64,000 bases of DNA from Fictibacillus terranigra (GCF_030412265.1 NZ_JAUHLN010000001.1:1371438-1435437); one strand, 5' to 3'; counted from the first letter of the stretch, positions 29,498 to 39,330 are shown. Numbers and translations: made by a program. Notes: generated by a model from the letters alone, not told the origin.

Positions 29498-31798
29498 ATG
29501 GATAAACAGTCTTCTTTCGATTTATTCGATGAACAGGCGAAATATATAAAAGGCTCACTGCTGACGACGATTTTTTTTAATCAGGATAACTTGTATACAG
29601 TCGCTCGAATCCGCATCCATGAGACGAACGAATCCTATGATGAGAAAGAGGCGGTCATTACAGGTACGCTGCCGCCGCTCTACCAGGACGAACGGTATAT
29701 TTTTTTCGGGCATTTTAAAGAACATCCGAAGTATGGAAAACAGTATCATGTAACGCAATTCCGTAAAGACATGCCGCAGACGAAAGAGGGGATGGTTCAA
29801 TACCTGTCAGGCGACCTGTTTCATGGGATCGGCAAAAAAACTGCAGAAGCAATTGTTAATCATCTGGGGGAGAATGCGATTTCTGCAATTTTGGAAAATC
29901 CGGATGTCCTAAACGGCATTCCCCATCTAAATGAAGAAAAAGCAAAGAATTTATACGGCGTACTCATCGAGCATCAGGGGCTTGAACAGGTTATGGTGAC
30001 ATTGAACCCATTTGGCATAGGGCCTCAGCTCTCGATGAAGATTTACCAAACGTATAAGGAAGATGCACTTCATATCATTCAGAATAATCCTTATCAGCTC
30101 ATTTATGATATAGAGGGCATTGGTTTTCAGCGGGCCGATGAGCTCGGAAAGGGAATTGGGCTGTCCTACAATCATTCTGAACGAATCAGAGCGGGCTGTC
30201 TCTACATCCTTCAAGAGCGGGGAACCGATGCAGGCCATGTTTATCTTCCCTCAGAGCATGTGATGGAAGAAGTGAAAAAACTGCTCACGAATGGGGAGGC
30301 ACCGCTAAGCGATGGAGATATTTTTCGTGAGATAGAAGCCTTGAGGGATGAACAGAAGATTGTAATGGAGGATGACAGACTCTATTTGCCGTCCCTTTTT
30401 TATTCAGAAAAGGGGCTGGCTGAATCAGTGACAGGCATTGCCGGCCAGGAAGAGTATAAGGACGCTTTTCCTCATTCTGAATTTCTGAAAGCACTGGGAG
30501 ATCTGGAGGATCGACTGGGAATCGAGTATGCACCATCCCAAAAGCAGGCGATCGAGACTGCCATCTTCTCTCCTGTCATGGTGCTCACAGGAGGTCCGGG
30601 GACCGGGAAAACTACCGTAATTAAAGGAATCGTTGAGGTATATGCAGAACTGCATGGTGTCTCTTTGGATCCTTCAACCTATAAAAAAGACGAGCCATTT
30701 CCTGTCCTTCTTGTTGCGCCGACCGGGAGAGCAGCCAAACGGATGTCAGAATCCACGGGAATACCCGCGTTTACGATTCATCGTCTCCTGGGCTGGAAAG
30801 GCGGAGCCGGCTTTGAACATAGTGATGAAAATCCGTTGGAGGGTAAGCTGCTCATTGTAGATGAGATGTCCATGGTTGATATTTGGCTTGCTCATGCCCT
30901 TTTTAAGGCCGTTCCAGGCAATATTCAGGTAATCATCGTAGGGGATGAGGATCAGCTGCCGTCTGTTGGGCCGGGCCAAGTGCTGCGGGACCTGATCGCA
31001 GCCAATGTCATTCCGACCGTGGAGCTTAAAGATATCTACAGGCAGGCAGAAGGGTCATCCATTATTGAACTTGCCCATCATATGAAAAACGGCATGCTTC
31101 CGAATGATCTGAAACAGAGAAAGGCGGATCGAAGTTTCTTTTCCTGCCAGCCGCAGCAAGTGCTTGAGGTGGTTAAACAAGTGTGCCAAAACGCAAGGCA
31201 GAAAGGGTATACGGCACGAGACATTCAAGTACTTGCTCCAATGTACAAGGGCAATGCAGGTATTGACATGTTAAATCAATCACTACAGGAGCTCTTTAAC
31301 CCCCCAGGGCCGCAAAAGCGTGAATTGAACATACAACAGTCGGTGTTCCGTGTCGGTGATAAAGTCCTGCAGCTGGTTAACCAGCCAGAAGATCATGTAT
31401 ATAACGGGGACATGGGGGAAATCGTATCGATCATCTATGCGAAAGAAACGACAGATAAGGAAGACCAGCTCGTGGTTGCATTTGATGAGGTGGAAGTCGT
31501 TTATACACGTTCTGATTTTCATCATATTACTCATGCTTATTGCTGTTCCATCCATAAGTCTCAGGGAAGCGAGTTTCCGATTGTCATTCTGCCTGTGGTG
31601 AAAAGCTACTTCCGAATGCTAAGGAGAAATTTGATCTATACGGGAATTACGAGAAGCCGGGAATTTCTGATTCTGTGCGGCGAGGAATCAGCCTTTGAGC
31701 TTGCAGTTCAGCGCAATGATGAATCAGCAAGATATTCAAGGCTCAAGGAAAGGCTCACCCAGTTTAACTTGGAAAACGTTTCAAGGATGAACCCATAA
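29498..31798 (+). CDS. recD2: ATP-dependent 5'-3' DNA helicase RecD2 (YrrC)
   Basis: RecD2 is a superfamily 1B helicase found in bacteria without RecBC and limits replication-fork damage. The 766-residue protein has an N-terminal OB-like region, helix-hairpin-helix repeats (GIGKKTAEAIVNHLG and GIGFQRADELG), Walker A GGPGTGKT at 365-372, Walker B VDEMSMVD, and an SH3-like insertion. The C-terminal motif is TGITRSREFLIL. The ATG follows AGGAG about 25 nt after the TPR gene. Confidence 0.94.
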   Translation: MDKQSSFDLFDEQAKYIKGSLLTTIFFNQDNLYTVARIRIHETNESYDEKEAVITGTLPPLYQDERYIFFGHFKEHPKYGKQYHVTQFRKDMPQTKEGMVQYLSGDLFHGIGKKTAEAIVNHLGENAISAILENPDVLNGIPHLNEEKAKNLYGVLIEHQGLEQVMVTLNPFGIGPQLSMKIYQTYKEDALHIIQNNPYQLIYDIEGIGFQRADELGKGIGLSYNHSERIRAGCLYILQERGTDAGHVYLPSEHVMEEVKKLLTNGEAPLSDGDIFREIEALRDEQKIVMEDDRLYLPSLFYSEKGLAESVTGIAGQEEYKDAFPHSEFLKALGDLEDRLGIEYAPSQKQAIETAIFSPVMVLTGGPGTGKTTVIKGIVEVYAELHGVSLDPSTYKKDEPFPVLLVAPTGRAAKRMSESTGIPAFTIHRLLGWKGGAGFEHSDENPLEGKLLIVDEMSMVDIWLAHALFKAVPGNIQVIIVGDEDQLPSVGPGQVLRDLIAANVIPTVELKDIYRQAEGSSIIELAHHMKNGMLPNDLKQRKADRSFFSCQPQQVLEVVKQVCQNARQKGYTARDIQVLAPMYKGNAGIDMLNQSLQELFNPPGPQKRELNIQQSVFRVGDKVLQLVNQPEDHVYNGDMGEIVSIIYAKETTDKEDQLVVAFDEVEVVYTRSDFHHITHAYCCSIHKSQGSEFPIVILPVVKSYFRMLRRNLIYTGITRSREFLILCGEESAFELAVQRNDESARYSRLKERLTQFNLENVSRMNP

Positions 31799-31842
31799 AG
31801 ATCGTGGAATGATAAGAAATGTTCGGAAGGGTGGGGGTTACT

Positions 31843-32313
31843 TTGCGAACATTTTCTTTTTTAAAAGGACGGAGAGCTGTGCATGCCGCAAGCCAAAAAT
31901 CCATCGGCAGGGTGCAGGACGTGGTGGCTGATTCTAAAGGAAATGTGCTTGGTTTCATCATAAGTGAAAATAAGCTTTCCTTTCGAAAGAAGTTTGTGCC
32001 ATTCGCCTCGGCAGAAATGGGCAGCCGGGATTCCGTATTGCTTTGCAGCTGCAAACCGTACAAGATACCCTCCCGTAAAGAGGGTACTTTCACGATGATA
32101 CAACATCCATCCTGTATCGTAAGACAGGCACTCCTTTCAAAGGAGGGTCATACGGAAGCCGTGGTTGAGGATGTATATTTCTCTCATGATTGGGGCAGGA
32201 TTGTAGCAGTTGAAGTGACAAAAGGTTTGTTTTCCGATTGGACGGATGGAAGATCTCTCATCTATTCCCATGAGCCGTTAAACATAGGAAAGCAGGCACT
32301 TTTTGTACGATAA
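31843..32313 (+). CDS. PRC-barrel-type protein (YrrD-like)
   Basis: The protein is about 157 residues from the TTG at 31843 (giving RTFSFLKGRRAVHAASQ). An ATG at 31819 in the same frame would add eight residues. Two PRC-barrel-like halves can be seen: SIGRVQDVVADSKGNVLGFIIS at the start and HTEAVVEDVYFSHDWGRIVAVEVT later. PRC barrels are small beta domains that bind RNA or proteins; this one has no known function. It lies between recD2 and alaS, like yrrD of B. subtilis. Confidence 0.72.
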   Translation: MRTFSFLKGRRAVHAASQKSIGRVQDVVADSKGNVLGFIISENKLSFRKKFVPFASAEMGSRDSVLLCSCKPYKIPSRKEGTFTMIQHPSCIVRQALLSKEGHTEAVVEDVYFSHDWGRIVAVEVTKGLFSDWTDGRSLIYSHEPLNIGKQALFVR

Positions 32314-32336
32314 GTGCTATAAAGGAGGACCCCCTC

Positions 32337-32534
32337 ATGCAATGCCCGAACTGCAGCTGCAAGGATATTGGCAAGATCGGTATCAATCAGTATTATTGCT
32401 GGAATTGTTTTATCGAACTGTCCATTGTTAATGGGATGCTATCCCTTCATCAAGTGGAAGAGGATGGCAGTCTGACGTCGCTCGATGATCTTTTTGAAGA
32501 TCAAGATTTATCCATTAATGCCGATGCACAATAA
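32337..32534 (+). CDS. Small zinc-ribbon-like protein, 65 residues
   Basis: The N-terminus MQCPNCSCKDIGKIG followed by YYCWNCFIEL gives two CxxC pairs 15-16 residues apart, a typical zinc-ribbon spacing. The C-terminal part is acidic. AAGGAGG lies before the ATG. No function is recognised. It is placed directly behind the PRC-barrel gene and in front of the DUF3918 gene, so it is probably cotranscribed with both. Confidence 0.75.
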   Translation: MQCPNCSCKDIGKIGINQYYCWNCFIELSIVNGMLSLHQVEEDGSLTSLDDLFEDQDLSINADAQ

Positions 32535-32570
32535 ATGTTACGCGATCTTAATGAATGGGTGGGTGACAAC

Positions 32571-32735
32571 ATGAACAGCTTTTTTAAACCCGTACTCGCT
32601 CTAGGTATCTGGGCAGCTTTCTACGGAATGAGATCATCCCGAAAAAACGGGATGAACTTAATGGGGATGAATGACCTTTTATCCTCTAAAAGAGTAAGAA
32701 AAATGCGCAAGAGACTGGCAAAAGCCATTTATTAA
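32571..32735 (+). CDS. DUF3918-family small protein (YrzQ-like)
   Basis: The product is 54 residues from ATG 32571. An in-frame ATG at 32535 directly after the previous stop gives 66 residues but lacks a ribosome site. It has one short hydrophobic helix (FKPVLALGIWAAFYGM) and a basic tail (RVRKMRKRLAKAI), the layout of DUF3918. A function is not known. Confidence 0.65.
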   Translation: MNSFFKPVLALGIWAAFYGMRSSRKNGMNLMGMNDLLSSKRVRKMRKRLAKAIY

Positions 32736-32742
32736 AGAATGA

Positions 32743-32776
32743 AGGTCCATGCTAAAAAAGCATGGACTTTTTTTCA
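32743..32776 (+). terminator. Terminator after the DUF3918 gene
   Basis: AGGTCCATGC and GCATGGACTT with loop TAAAAAA and T7. Confidence 0.88.
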
Positions 32777-32838
32777 TGAAAATAGGGGTTGTGGCAACAA
32801 TAAAGATGGAGGTGATTACCATACATCGGGAAAATTAT

Positions 32839-33903
32839 ATGAAGTGGATCATCCGCCTGTCCTTGCTGGTCCTTTTATTTCTTTGCGGCTGGCTGCTGCT
32901 GAAGCTCTCTCCTTTCTGGATGCCGGTGCTTAAAACGTTAAAAGCGGTCTTTATTCCTTTTTTTATTGCGGTGTTCATCACCTATCTGCTTCATCCGCTC
33001 GTTGAAAAACTGCATCACTGGGGTATGCCGAGGACGCTTGCAATTCTGCTCATCTATATTCTGTTTTTTGGAGGAATCGGATATGCGGTTTACAAAGGCA
33101 TTCCATATATGGTGCTTCAAATACGGGAGCTCGTATCCAATATACCCGCTATATCAAAAACGTACCGAAGCTGGCTGCTTGAAGTAGATCATCACACCTC
33201 CCGCCTTCCTCGTTCCATCCATCTCCGCATCGAGGATTATATTCAATCCGGCGAACATTACCTGGAGAAGAGTGCAGCCAATGTGATCGCTTCAATAAAG
33301 AAAATCGTCGATTATTTCTTTGTGTTGATTATCATTCCGTTTCTCGTCTTTTATTTTCTTAAGGATATTAACAGCATAAAGCAAGTATGCTGGTATATAA
33401 CGCCAAATAAGTGGAGAAAAGAGGGAATACACTTATTGAAGGATATTGACCGGTCATTGGGCGGGTATATCCGCGGACAGCTTTTTGTCGGCAGTCTGCT
33501 TGGGGCAGCCGCTGTGCTGGCTCTGTGGCTGGCAGGGATGCCCTATCCGATTATTTTAGGCATCATCATTGCCATTACAGACGTCATTCCCTATTTTGGA
33601 CCTATACTCGGGGCGATCCCGGTTGTATTCATTGCTTTTACGATCTCTGTTAAGATGGTACTCATTGTATCGGGAATCATGCTGGTGCTTCAATTTATTG
33701 AAGGCAATATTTTAGGTCCCCTCATTGTTGGGAGGAGCCTTCATATCCACCCTGCGTTGATTATACTGGCTCTTCTTGCGGGAGGGGAGATCGGTGGAAT
33801 TCTTGGTTTGATCCTCGCTGTTCCTGTGTTCTCAATACTTAAAGTCATATTGGTTCATATCCGCGACCACAGACTTACGGCAAAGATTGACAAAATGCCC
33901 TAG
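32839..33903 (+). CDS. AI-2E-family transporter (YrrI-like)
   Basis: The product is 354 residues from ATG 32839. It has about eight membrane helices in the AI-2E/YdgG/PerM pattern: a first hairpin ending in FLCGWLLLKLSPFW, the large extracytoplasmic region, and GQLFVGSLLGAAAVLALWLAGMPYP with later ITDVIPYFGPILGAIPVV. Substrates differ in this family and are unknown here. The name does not prove AI-2 export, although luxS is in the same window. The start is unsure. GGAGGTG at 32808-32814 points to an ATA at 32821 in the same frame, while ATG 32806 and ATG 32749 are further options. Confidence 0.85.
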   Translation: MKWIIRLSLLVLLFLCGWLLLKLSPFWMPVLKTLKAVFIPFFIAVFITYLLHPLVEKLHHWGMPRTLAILLIYILFFGGIGYAVYKGIPYMVLQIRELVSNIPAISKTYRSWLLEVDHHTSRLPRSIHLRIEDYIQSGEHYLEKSAANVIASIKKIVDYFFVLIIIPFLVFYFLKDINSIKQVCWYITPNKWRKEGIHLLKDIDRSLGGYIRGQLFVGSLLGAAAVLALWLAGMPYPIILGIIIAITDVIPYFGPILGAIPVVFIAFTISVKMVLIVSGIMLVLQFIEGNILGPLIVGRSLHIHPALIILALLAGGEIGGILGLILAVPVFSILKVILVHIRDHRLTAKIDKMP

Positions 33904-33916
33904 AAGGATTTATACT
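33887..33916 (+). promoter_or_regulatory. Sigma-A promoter for the alaS T-box transcript, inside the upstream gene
   Basis: TTGACA (33887-33892), 18-nt spacer, TATACT (33911-33916). The -35 lies in the last codons of the transporter gene. Confidence 0.8.
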
Positions 33917-33922
33917 TACTGC

Positions 33923-34172
33923 AAGATATAGCAAAGCGATGATGGAGATAAGTACGTTCCAGCTCTTTTATAGAGAGGAGACCCCTGGCTGAAAGGTTTC
34001 TAAAGGTAGAGGAACGGAAAGCTACTCCCGAGTGCAGTTAATGCCTGCCGGTTAAACCCCGTTACGGTTTACATAAGGTGATGATTTCCCATGAGGTGAG
34101 ATCATAACCAGGGTGGTACCGCGTGAATAACAACTCTCGTCCCTGATGCGAATCAGGAACGGGAGTTTTTTT
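33923..34172 (+). promoter_or_regulatory. T-box riboswitch leader of alaS (specifier GCT, Ala)
   Basis: Stem I shows GGAG-ATAAGTA-CGTTCC on the 5' side and GGAACG-GAAA-GCT-A-CTCC on the 3' side. The specifier is therefore GCT (34021-34023). The T-box AGGGTGGTACCGCG is at 34110-34123, and its variable T fits A73 of tRNA(Ala). The terminator stem (AACTCTCGT...ACGGGAGTT) with T7 ends near 34172. Confidence 0.93.
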
Positions 34173-34246
34173 GTTTTAAACGCGTGAAATATTTAGCTGC
34201 AGTGCAAATCGCTTACGCTTTTTAATGAAGAAAGGAGATCGGAAAG

Positions 34247-36883
34247 ATGAAAACACTAACATCTGCTCAAGTAAGACAAATGTTTCTTGATTTTTTCCAG
34301 GAGAAGGGCCATAGTGTGGAGCCGAGTGCGTCACTCGTCCCTCATGAAGATCCGTCTTTACTTTGGATTAACAGTGGAGTGGCAACTCTGAAAAAATACT
34401 TTGACGGAAGGGTCATTCCTGAGAATCCGAGAATCGTAAATGCGCAAAAATCAATCCGAACCAATGATATTGAGAATGTAGGAGTCACAGCAAGGCACCA
34501 CACGTTCTTTGAGATGCTTGGGAACTTCTCCATCGGTGACTATTTTAAGGAAGAGGCCATCTTATGGGCTTGGGAGTTTCTAACAGATCCTAAATGGATT
34601 GGCTTTGATCCTGAATTGCTTTCTGTAACCATTCATCCGGAAGATGATGAAGCCTTTGAAATCTGGAATAAAACGGTAGGAGTTCCTGCAGAACGAATCA
34701 TTCGTCTTGAAGGGAACTTCTGGGATATCGGCGAAGGGCCAAGCGGACCGAATACCGAGATCTTCTATGACCGCGGAGAGAAATACGGGAATGACCCTAA
34801 AGATCCGGAACTATACCCGGGTGGAGAAAATGACAGGTATCTGGAGGTTTGGAACCTTGTTTTCTCCGAGTTTAACCATAACCCGGACGGTACCTATACT
34901 CCGCTTCCGAAAAAGAATATTGATACTGGAATGGGTCTAGAGAGGATGGTATCTGTCATCCAGGATGTTCCGACCAACTACGATACAGACCTATTCATTC
35001 CTGTCATCCAGCTGACTGAAAAGCTTTCAGGCAGCAAGTATGGAGAAAGCAAGGAAACGGATACAGCGTTTAAAGTCATTGCTGACCATATCCGTACCGT
35101 TGCATTCGCTGTCTCAGACAACGCACTGCCTTCCAATGAAGGCCGGGGCTACATTCTTCGCCGTCTGATTAGAAGAGCGATCCGATTTGCTAAACAGATC
35201 GGTTTAGATCGTCCGTTCATGTTTGAACTCGTTCCGACTGTTGCAGATATCATGGTTGATTTTTACCCTGACGTGAAGGAGAAAGTTCCTTTTATTCAGC
35301 GTGTGATCAAGAATGAAGAGGAACGTTTCCATGAAACGATTAATGAAGGGTTGGCCATTCTCGAAGAAGTCATCCAAAAAGAAAAAGCATCCGGCAGCAG
35401 TATGATTGCAGGGAAAGATGCGTTTAAACTGTATGATACATTCGGATTTCCTTTCGAACTAACAGAAGAGTATGCTGCTGAACACAACATGGAAGTGGAC
35501 CTTGCCGGTTTTGAAAAAGAAATGGAAGCTCAGCGTGAACGTGCACGATCTGCGCGCCAGGATGTGGATTCCATGCAAGTCCAGGGCGGCGTCCTTAGCG
35601 ACATTAAAACAAACAGTGAATTTATCGGCTATGAAGAAGAAAGAAGCACATCAAAAGTGCTGGAAACTCTTCAAAACGGTGAGCGTGTCGACCTCCTCAG
35701 CGAAGGAGAAGAAGGCCAGGTCATCCTGGACATCACTCCATTCTACGCTGAAAGCGGGGGCCAGGTTGCCGATCAGGGAACCATGATTGCAGAAGGCGCA
35801 GAGCTGCAGGTGAAGGATGTACAAAAGGCACCAAACGGCCAGAACCTTCATACTGTAACGGTGTTAAAAGGAACCCTGCGCAAGGGAATTGAGGTCGTTG
35901 CTCAGGTTGATGCTGAAAAACGTACGGCAATCGTAAAAAATCATACGGCGACACACCTGCTGCATCAGGCATTGAAGGATGTACTGGGAACTCATGTTAA
36001 TCAGGCGGGTTCACTAGTTGCCCCGGGAAGGCTCAGATTCGACTTTTCTCACTTCGGCAGTATATCTGCTGAAGAATTGGAGCGCATTGAAGACATCGTT
36101 AATCAGAAGATATGGAAGACGATCACTGTTGACAAGATGTTGAAACCGATCGACGAAGCCAAAGCGATGGGGGCAATGGCTCTGTTCGGTGAGAAGTATG
36201 GGAAGGTGGTACGTGTGGTAAAGATCGGGGATTACAGCCTCGAGCTTTGCGGAGGATGCCATGTCCATAATACATCTGAAATCGGATTGTTCAAGATTCT
36301 TTCTGAAACAGGAATAGGAGCAGGAACAAGAAGGATTGAAGCAGTTACCGGACAAGAAGCCTACCAGGCAATGAAAGAGCAGGTTCAGATTCTAAGAAAT
36401 GCAGCTGCTGTGCTGAAAACGAATGCGAAAGAAGTACCGCATCGGGTTGAAGCACTGCAAAGCCAAGTTCGTGATCTTCAGCGTGAGAAAGAATCCCTCT
36501 CCGCCAAATTAGGCAACTTAGAAGCAGGAAGCCTGATCAACGAAAAAGTAGAAGTAAATGGCGTTTCCCTTATCGTTAAAAAAGTGAATGCCACAGATAT
36601 GAATGGATTACGATCCATTGTGGACGATTTAAAAAATAAACTTTCAAGTGGAATTGTAGTACTTGGAGCAGTAAATAATGATAAAGTAAACATTGTAGCC
36701 GGTGTAACGAAAGATTTGATCCCAAAAGGGTACCATGCCGGCAATCTTGTAAAGGAAGTCGCTACACGCTGCGGCGGAGGCGGCGGGGGCCGTCCTGACA
36801 TGGCCCAGGCCGGAGGAAAAGATCCTGAGAAATTGGAATCTGCATTAGAATCGGTGATTGAAGCAGTGAAATCTGTTTGCTAA
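34247..36883 (+). CDS. alaS: Alanyl-tRNA synthetase
   Basis: AlaRS charges and edits tRNA(Ala). The 878-residue protein starts [21 protein letters not shown], with the class II core ([28 protein letters not shown]), and continues with the tRNA domain. The editing domain has the zinc-binding HTATHLLHQ and CGGCHV motifs. The C-terminal C-Ala region contains [23 protein letters not shown] lies before the ATG. It is controlled by the T-box leader just upstream. Confidence 0.97.
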   Translation: MKTLTSAQVRQMFLDFFQEKGHSVEPSASLVPHEDPSLLWINSGVATLKKYFDGRVIPENPRIVNAQKSIRTNDIENVGVTARHHTFFEMLGNFSIGDYFKEEAILWAWEFLTDPKWIGFDPELLSVTIHPEDDEAFEIWNKTVGVPAERIIRLEGNFWDIGEGPSGPNTEIFYDRGEKYGNDPKDPELYPGGENDRYLEVWNLVFSEFNHNPDGTYTPLPKKNIDTGMGLERMVSVIQDVPTNYDTDLFIPVIQLTEKLSGSKYGESKETDTAFKVIADHIRTVAFAVSDNALPSNEGRGYILRRLIRRAIRFAKQIGLDRPFMFELVPTVADIMVDFYPDVKEKVPFIQRVIKNEEERFHETINEGLAILEEVIQKEKASGSSMIAGKDAFKLYDTFGFPFELTEEYAAEHNMEVDLAGFEKEMEAQRERARSARQDVDSMQVQGGVLSDIKTNSEFIGYEEERSTSKVLETLQNGERVDLLSEGEEGQVILDITPFYAESGGQVADQGTMIAEGAELQVKDVQKAPNGQNLHTVTVLKGTLRKGIEVVAQVDAEKRTAIVKNHTATHLLHQALKDVLGTHVNQAGSLVAPGRLRFDFSHFGSISAEELERIEDIVNQKIWKTITVDKMLKPIDEAKAMGAMALFGEKYGKVVRVVKIGDYSLELCGGCHVHNTSEIGLFKILSETGIGAGTRRIEAVTGQEAYQAMKEQVQILRNAAAVLKTNAKEVPHRVEALQSQVRDLQREKESLSAKLGNLEAGSLINEKVEVNGVSLIVKKVNATDMNGLRSIVDDLKNKLSSGIVVLGAVNNDKVNIVAGVTKDLIPKGYHAGNLVKEVATRCGGGGGGRPDMAQAGGKDPEKLESALESVIEAVKSVC

Positions 36884-36904
36884 TCACTGCATTAAGGGTA
36901 CAAT
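36877..36904 (+). promoter_or_regulatory. Putative promoter for the IreB-family/ruvX operon
   Basis: TTGCTA (36877-36882), 16-nt spacer, TACAAT (36899-36904). It overlaps the end of alaS. Confidence 0.5.
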
Positions 36905-36931
36905 GACTGTATAAAGGGAAAAATACAGTCA
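36904..36931 (+). promoter_or_regulatory. Perfect 8-bp inverted repeat in the IreB-family leader
   Basis: TGACTGTA and TACAGTCA are separated by 12 nt. It could be an operator just after the -10 or a hairpin at the mRNA 5' end. There is no T run, so it is not a terminator. Confidence 0.45.
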
Positions 36932-36967
36932 GTCCAAAGGGAGAAGTTAGAGAAAGAGGTGTTGGCC

Positions 36968-37240
36968 GTGAGTTCTATGGATAAAACTATGAAGTTCAAT
37001 TTTCATGACGATTCAATGGATCCGAATGTACAAAAAGTGCTTTTCTCCGTTTATGAAGCACTGCAGGAAAAAGGCTATAACCCGATCAATCAAATTGTCG
37101 GGTATCTGTTATCAGGAGACCCAGCCTATATTCCGCGCCATAAGGATGCCAGAACGATGATTCGTAAAATTGAACGCGATGAACTTATTGAAGAACTGGT
37201 TAAATCCTATCTTGATACAAAGGAAAAGGATTCTCTCTAA
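36968..37240 (+). CDS. IreB-family regulatory phosphoprotein (YrzL-like)
   Basis: The product is 90 residues from GTG 36968, after AGAGGTG. The sequence [14 protein letters not shown] and the highly conserved [27 protein letters not shown] with [13 protein letters not shown] are the IreB (DUF965) family. In Enterococcus IreB is phosphorylated by the PASTA kinase IreK and affects cephalosporin resistance; the B. subtilis homologue is YrzL. Its stop overlaps the ruvX ATG by one base. Confidence 0.92.
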   Translation: MSSMDKTMKFNFHDDSMDPNVQKVLFSVYEALQEKGYNPINQIVGYLLSGDPAYIPRHKDARTMIRKIERDELIEELVKSYLDTKEKDSL

Positions 37241-37668
37241 TGACCAGAATTCTTGGACTTGATGTCGGTTCCCACACGGTTGGAGTGGCCGTCAGCGATG
37301 CCATGGGCTGGACGGCTCAAGGGATTGAAACGGTCAGGAGAAAACCGCATCAGCCCGACGAAGTCTTTGAACGTATTGGCGAGTGGGTCAAACAGTACGA
37401 AGTTGAAGAAATTGTAGTCGGTTTACCGAAAAACATGAACGGAACCATTGGTCCGAGCGGTGAAGCATGCCAAGAATTTGCCAGGGAGGCAGAAAAGCGG
37501 TATGAACTCCCCGTCGTTTTATGGGACGAGCGGTTAACGACTATGGCCGCTGAAAAAATGCTGATATCAGCAGACATCAGCCGAAAGAAGAGGAAGCAAG
37601 TGATCGACAAGATGGCAGCGGTTTTGATTCTGCAAGGTTACTTAGACAGCCGCCAATCAAAAAATTGA
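37240..37668 (+). CDS. ruvX: Holliday junction resolvase-like RuvX (YqgF/YrrK)
   Basis: The 142-residue RNase H-like protein has [17 protein letters not shown] at the N-terminus (metal-binding Asp), [16 protein letters not shown] in the middle, and [14 protein letters not shown] with the later [15 protein letters not shown] (third acidic site). Family members process pre-16S rRNA ends or Holliday junctions. It overlaps the IreB-family gene by one base and is followed by the DUF1292 gene in the same operon. Confidence 0.93.
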   Translation: MTRILGLDVGSHTVGVAVSDAMGWTAQGIETVRRKPHQPDEVFERIGEWVKQYEVEEIVVGLPKNMNGTIGPSGEACQEFAREAEKRYELPVVLWDERLTTMAAEKMLISADISRKKRKQVIDKMAAVLILQGYLDSRQSKN

Positions 37669-37678
37669 GGTGATTCAA

Positions 37679-37972
37679 ATGGCAAACGAAGAAAAAGAAC
37701 ACATTATCATTCCAGGAGAAGACGGAGAAGAAAACCTGTTTGAAGTTCTTATGACGATTGACGGAAGCACTACTCCAACCGGCCATTCCTACATTTTGCT
37801 CGTTCCTGCTGGAGACGACCAGGATGACGAAAGCGATGAGCAGGAAGTTTTCCCGTTCCGTTTTGTGGACAAGGGTGATGGAGAAGATGATATCGAGCTT
37901 TTCCCGCTGGAAACTGACGAAGAATGGCAAATGATCGAAGAAACTCTTAACGCATTTCAAGACGAAGAATAG
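37679..37972 (+). CDS. DUF1292-family protein (YrzB-like)
   Basis: The 97-residue, very acidic protein starts ANEEKEHIIIPGEDGEENLFEVLMTID, the DUF1292 signature, and contains SYILLVPAGDDQDDESDEQE. ATG 37679 follows GAGGTGATT that overlaps the ruvX stop. An ATG nine bases upstream is less likely. DUF1292 proteins always accompany ireB and ruvX in Bacilli, and their role is not known. Confidence 0.88.
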   Translation: MANEEKEHIIIPGEDGEENLFEVLMTIDGSTTPTGHSYILLVPAGDDQDDESDEQEVFPFRFVDKGDGEDDIELFPLETDEEWQMIEETLNAFQDEE

Positions 37973-37986
37973 GAAATAAAGCGCTT

Positions 37987-38020
37987 AGCAGCTAAAGTTA
38001 TACTTTAGCTGCTTTTTTTG
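37987..38020 (+). terminator. Terminator after the DUF1292 gene
   Basis: AGCAGCTAAAG (37987-37997) and CTTTAGCTGCT (38003-38013), followed by T6. Confidence 0.92.
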
Positions 38021-38084
38021 TGTGCTTTAGAACATACTAAAGTCTTAATGGAAATTTGAAACCGCTTTTCTTAATTATGGAAGC

Positions 38085-38113
38085 TAGACATGATTTTTAC
38101 TTATCAGTATAAT
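38085..38113 (+). promoter_or_regulatory. Sigma-A promoter for mltG-trmR-udk
   Basis: TAGACA (38085-38090), 17-nt spacer, TATAAT (38108-38113). Confidence 0.75.
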
Positions 38114-38140
38114 TAAGCAGATGAAAGGAGAGAAACAAAA

Positions 38141-39268
38141 GTGTTAATACTGAACACGGTTTCCGGAGACCCGCTTGATTCCGGCCGGAAGAATAAGAAG
38201 AAAAAAACCGCAAGAGTTCTACTGCTGATATTTGTGCTAATTGCAGCAGGTGCTGTATATGGATATACATACATAAAAGATGCGCTTGGACCCTCAGATC
38301 CGAATAACGATAAAAAGATCACAGTCGACATACCGATAGGCTCTTCCGTTTCAACGATAGGAAGGATTCTGGAGAGCAAAGGGCTGATCACGAGCAGCTT
38401 GGTCTTCCAGGTGTATGCCAAATATAAAGAATCAGGTAATCTTCAGGCGGGTGTATATGACCTTAAGCCTTCCATGAATGTGGATCAGCTCATTGCCGCC
38501 TTAAAGAACGGTAAAGTTTTTCGCCATCCTGAAACATCCTTTACCATTCCTGAAGGATTTATTGTCCCTCAGATTGCCGAGACAGTGGCAAAAAACACGG
38601 GCCAAACTAAAGAACAAGTCATGAAGATCATGAATGACAGAGCGTTTGTAAAACAGCTTCAGGCCCAGTTTCCGATCATAGACAACAAGGTTTATGACAA
38701 GAAGGTCTATTATCCGCTGGAAGGATATTTATTTCCTGCAAAATATGAGTTTGATGAGAAACAGCCTGATGTAAAAGCTGTCGTTAAGAAAATGTTAGAT
38801 AAAACGCAAAGAGTAATGGATACTTACCACGCTCAACTGCAAAAAAGCAAGAAGAAACCATATGAAGTGCTGACCCTGGCCTCGATGATCGAAGAGGAAG
38901 CTCAACGGCCGGAAGACCGTCCAAAAATTTCGGGTGTCTTTTACAACCGCTTAAAAAAGAAAATGACACTTGATTCTGATCCGACTGTTAAATATGCACG
39001 TAAAAACTTTAAAGTACAATTACTTTACAAAGAGTTGAAGTTCGATTCACCATACAATACGTACAAATACCCCGGGCTCCCCATCGGTCCGGTTGCTTCA
39101 CCAGGTGAACAGTCCATAAAAGCGGCGCTGAACCCACAGCCATCCGGGTATTATTTTTTCTATGCTCGCCCTAATGGACAAGTGATCTATACTAAAACTT
39201 ACAAGGAACATACGAAAATCGTTCAAAAATACCGGAATGAATGGCAGGCACACGTAAGGAAAAGCTAA
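38141..39268 (+). CDS. mltG: Endolytic murein transglycosylase MltG
   Basis: MltG cuts nascent glycan strands at the membrane and sets glycan length. The 375-residue protein begins with a GTG 10 nt after AAAGGAG, has a Lys-rich cytoplasmic stretch, one transmembrane helix (ARVLLLIFVLIAAGAVYGYTY), a LysM-like domain, and the YceG catalytic domain. The latter contains TLASMIEEEAQRPEDRP (catalytic Glu), YNTYKYPGLPIGPVASPG and ALNPQPSGYYFFYARPNG. It starts a three-gene operon with trmR and udk. Confidence 0.94.
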   Translation: MLILNTVSGDPLDSGRKNKKKKTARVLLLIFVLIAAGAVYGYTYIKDALGPSDPNNDKKITVDIPIGSSVSTIGRILESKGLITSSLVFQVYAKYKESGNLQAGVYDLKPSMNVDQLIAALKNGKVFRHPETSFTIPEGFIVPQIAETVAKNTGQTKEQVMKIMNDRAFVKQLQAQFPIIDNKVYDKKVYYPLEGYLFPAKYEFDEKQPDVKAVVKKMLDKTQRVMDTYHAQLQKSKKKPYEVLTLASMIEEEAQRPEDRPKISGVFYNRLKKKMTLDSDPTVKYARKNFKVQLLYKELKFDSPYNTYKYPGLPIGPVASPGEQSIKAALNPQPSGYYFFYARPNGQVIYTKTYKEHTKIVQKYRNEWQAHVRKS

Positions 39269-39330
39269 AAAGAAAACACGATATGATGCTTTTATGATAT
39301 AATATTCCGGTTAAGTTAGGAGGCATCGCC

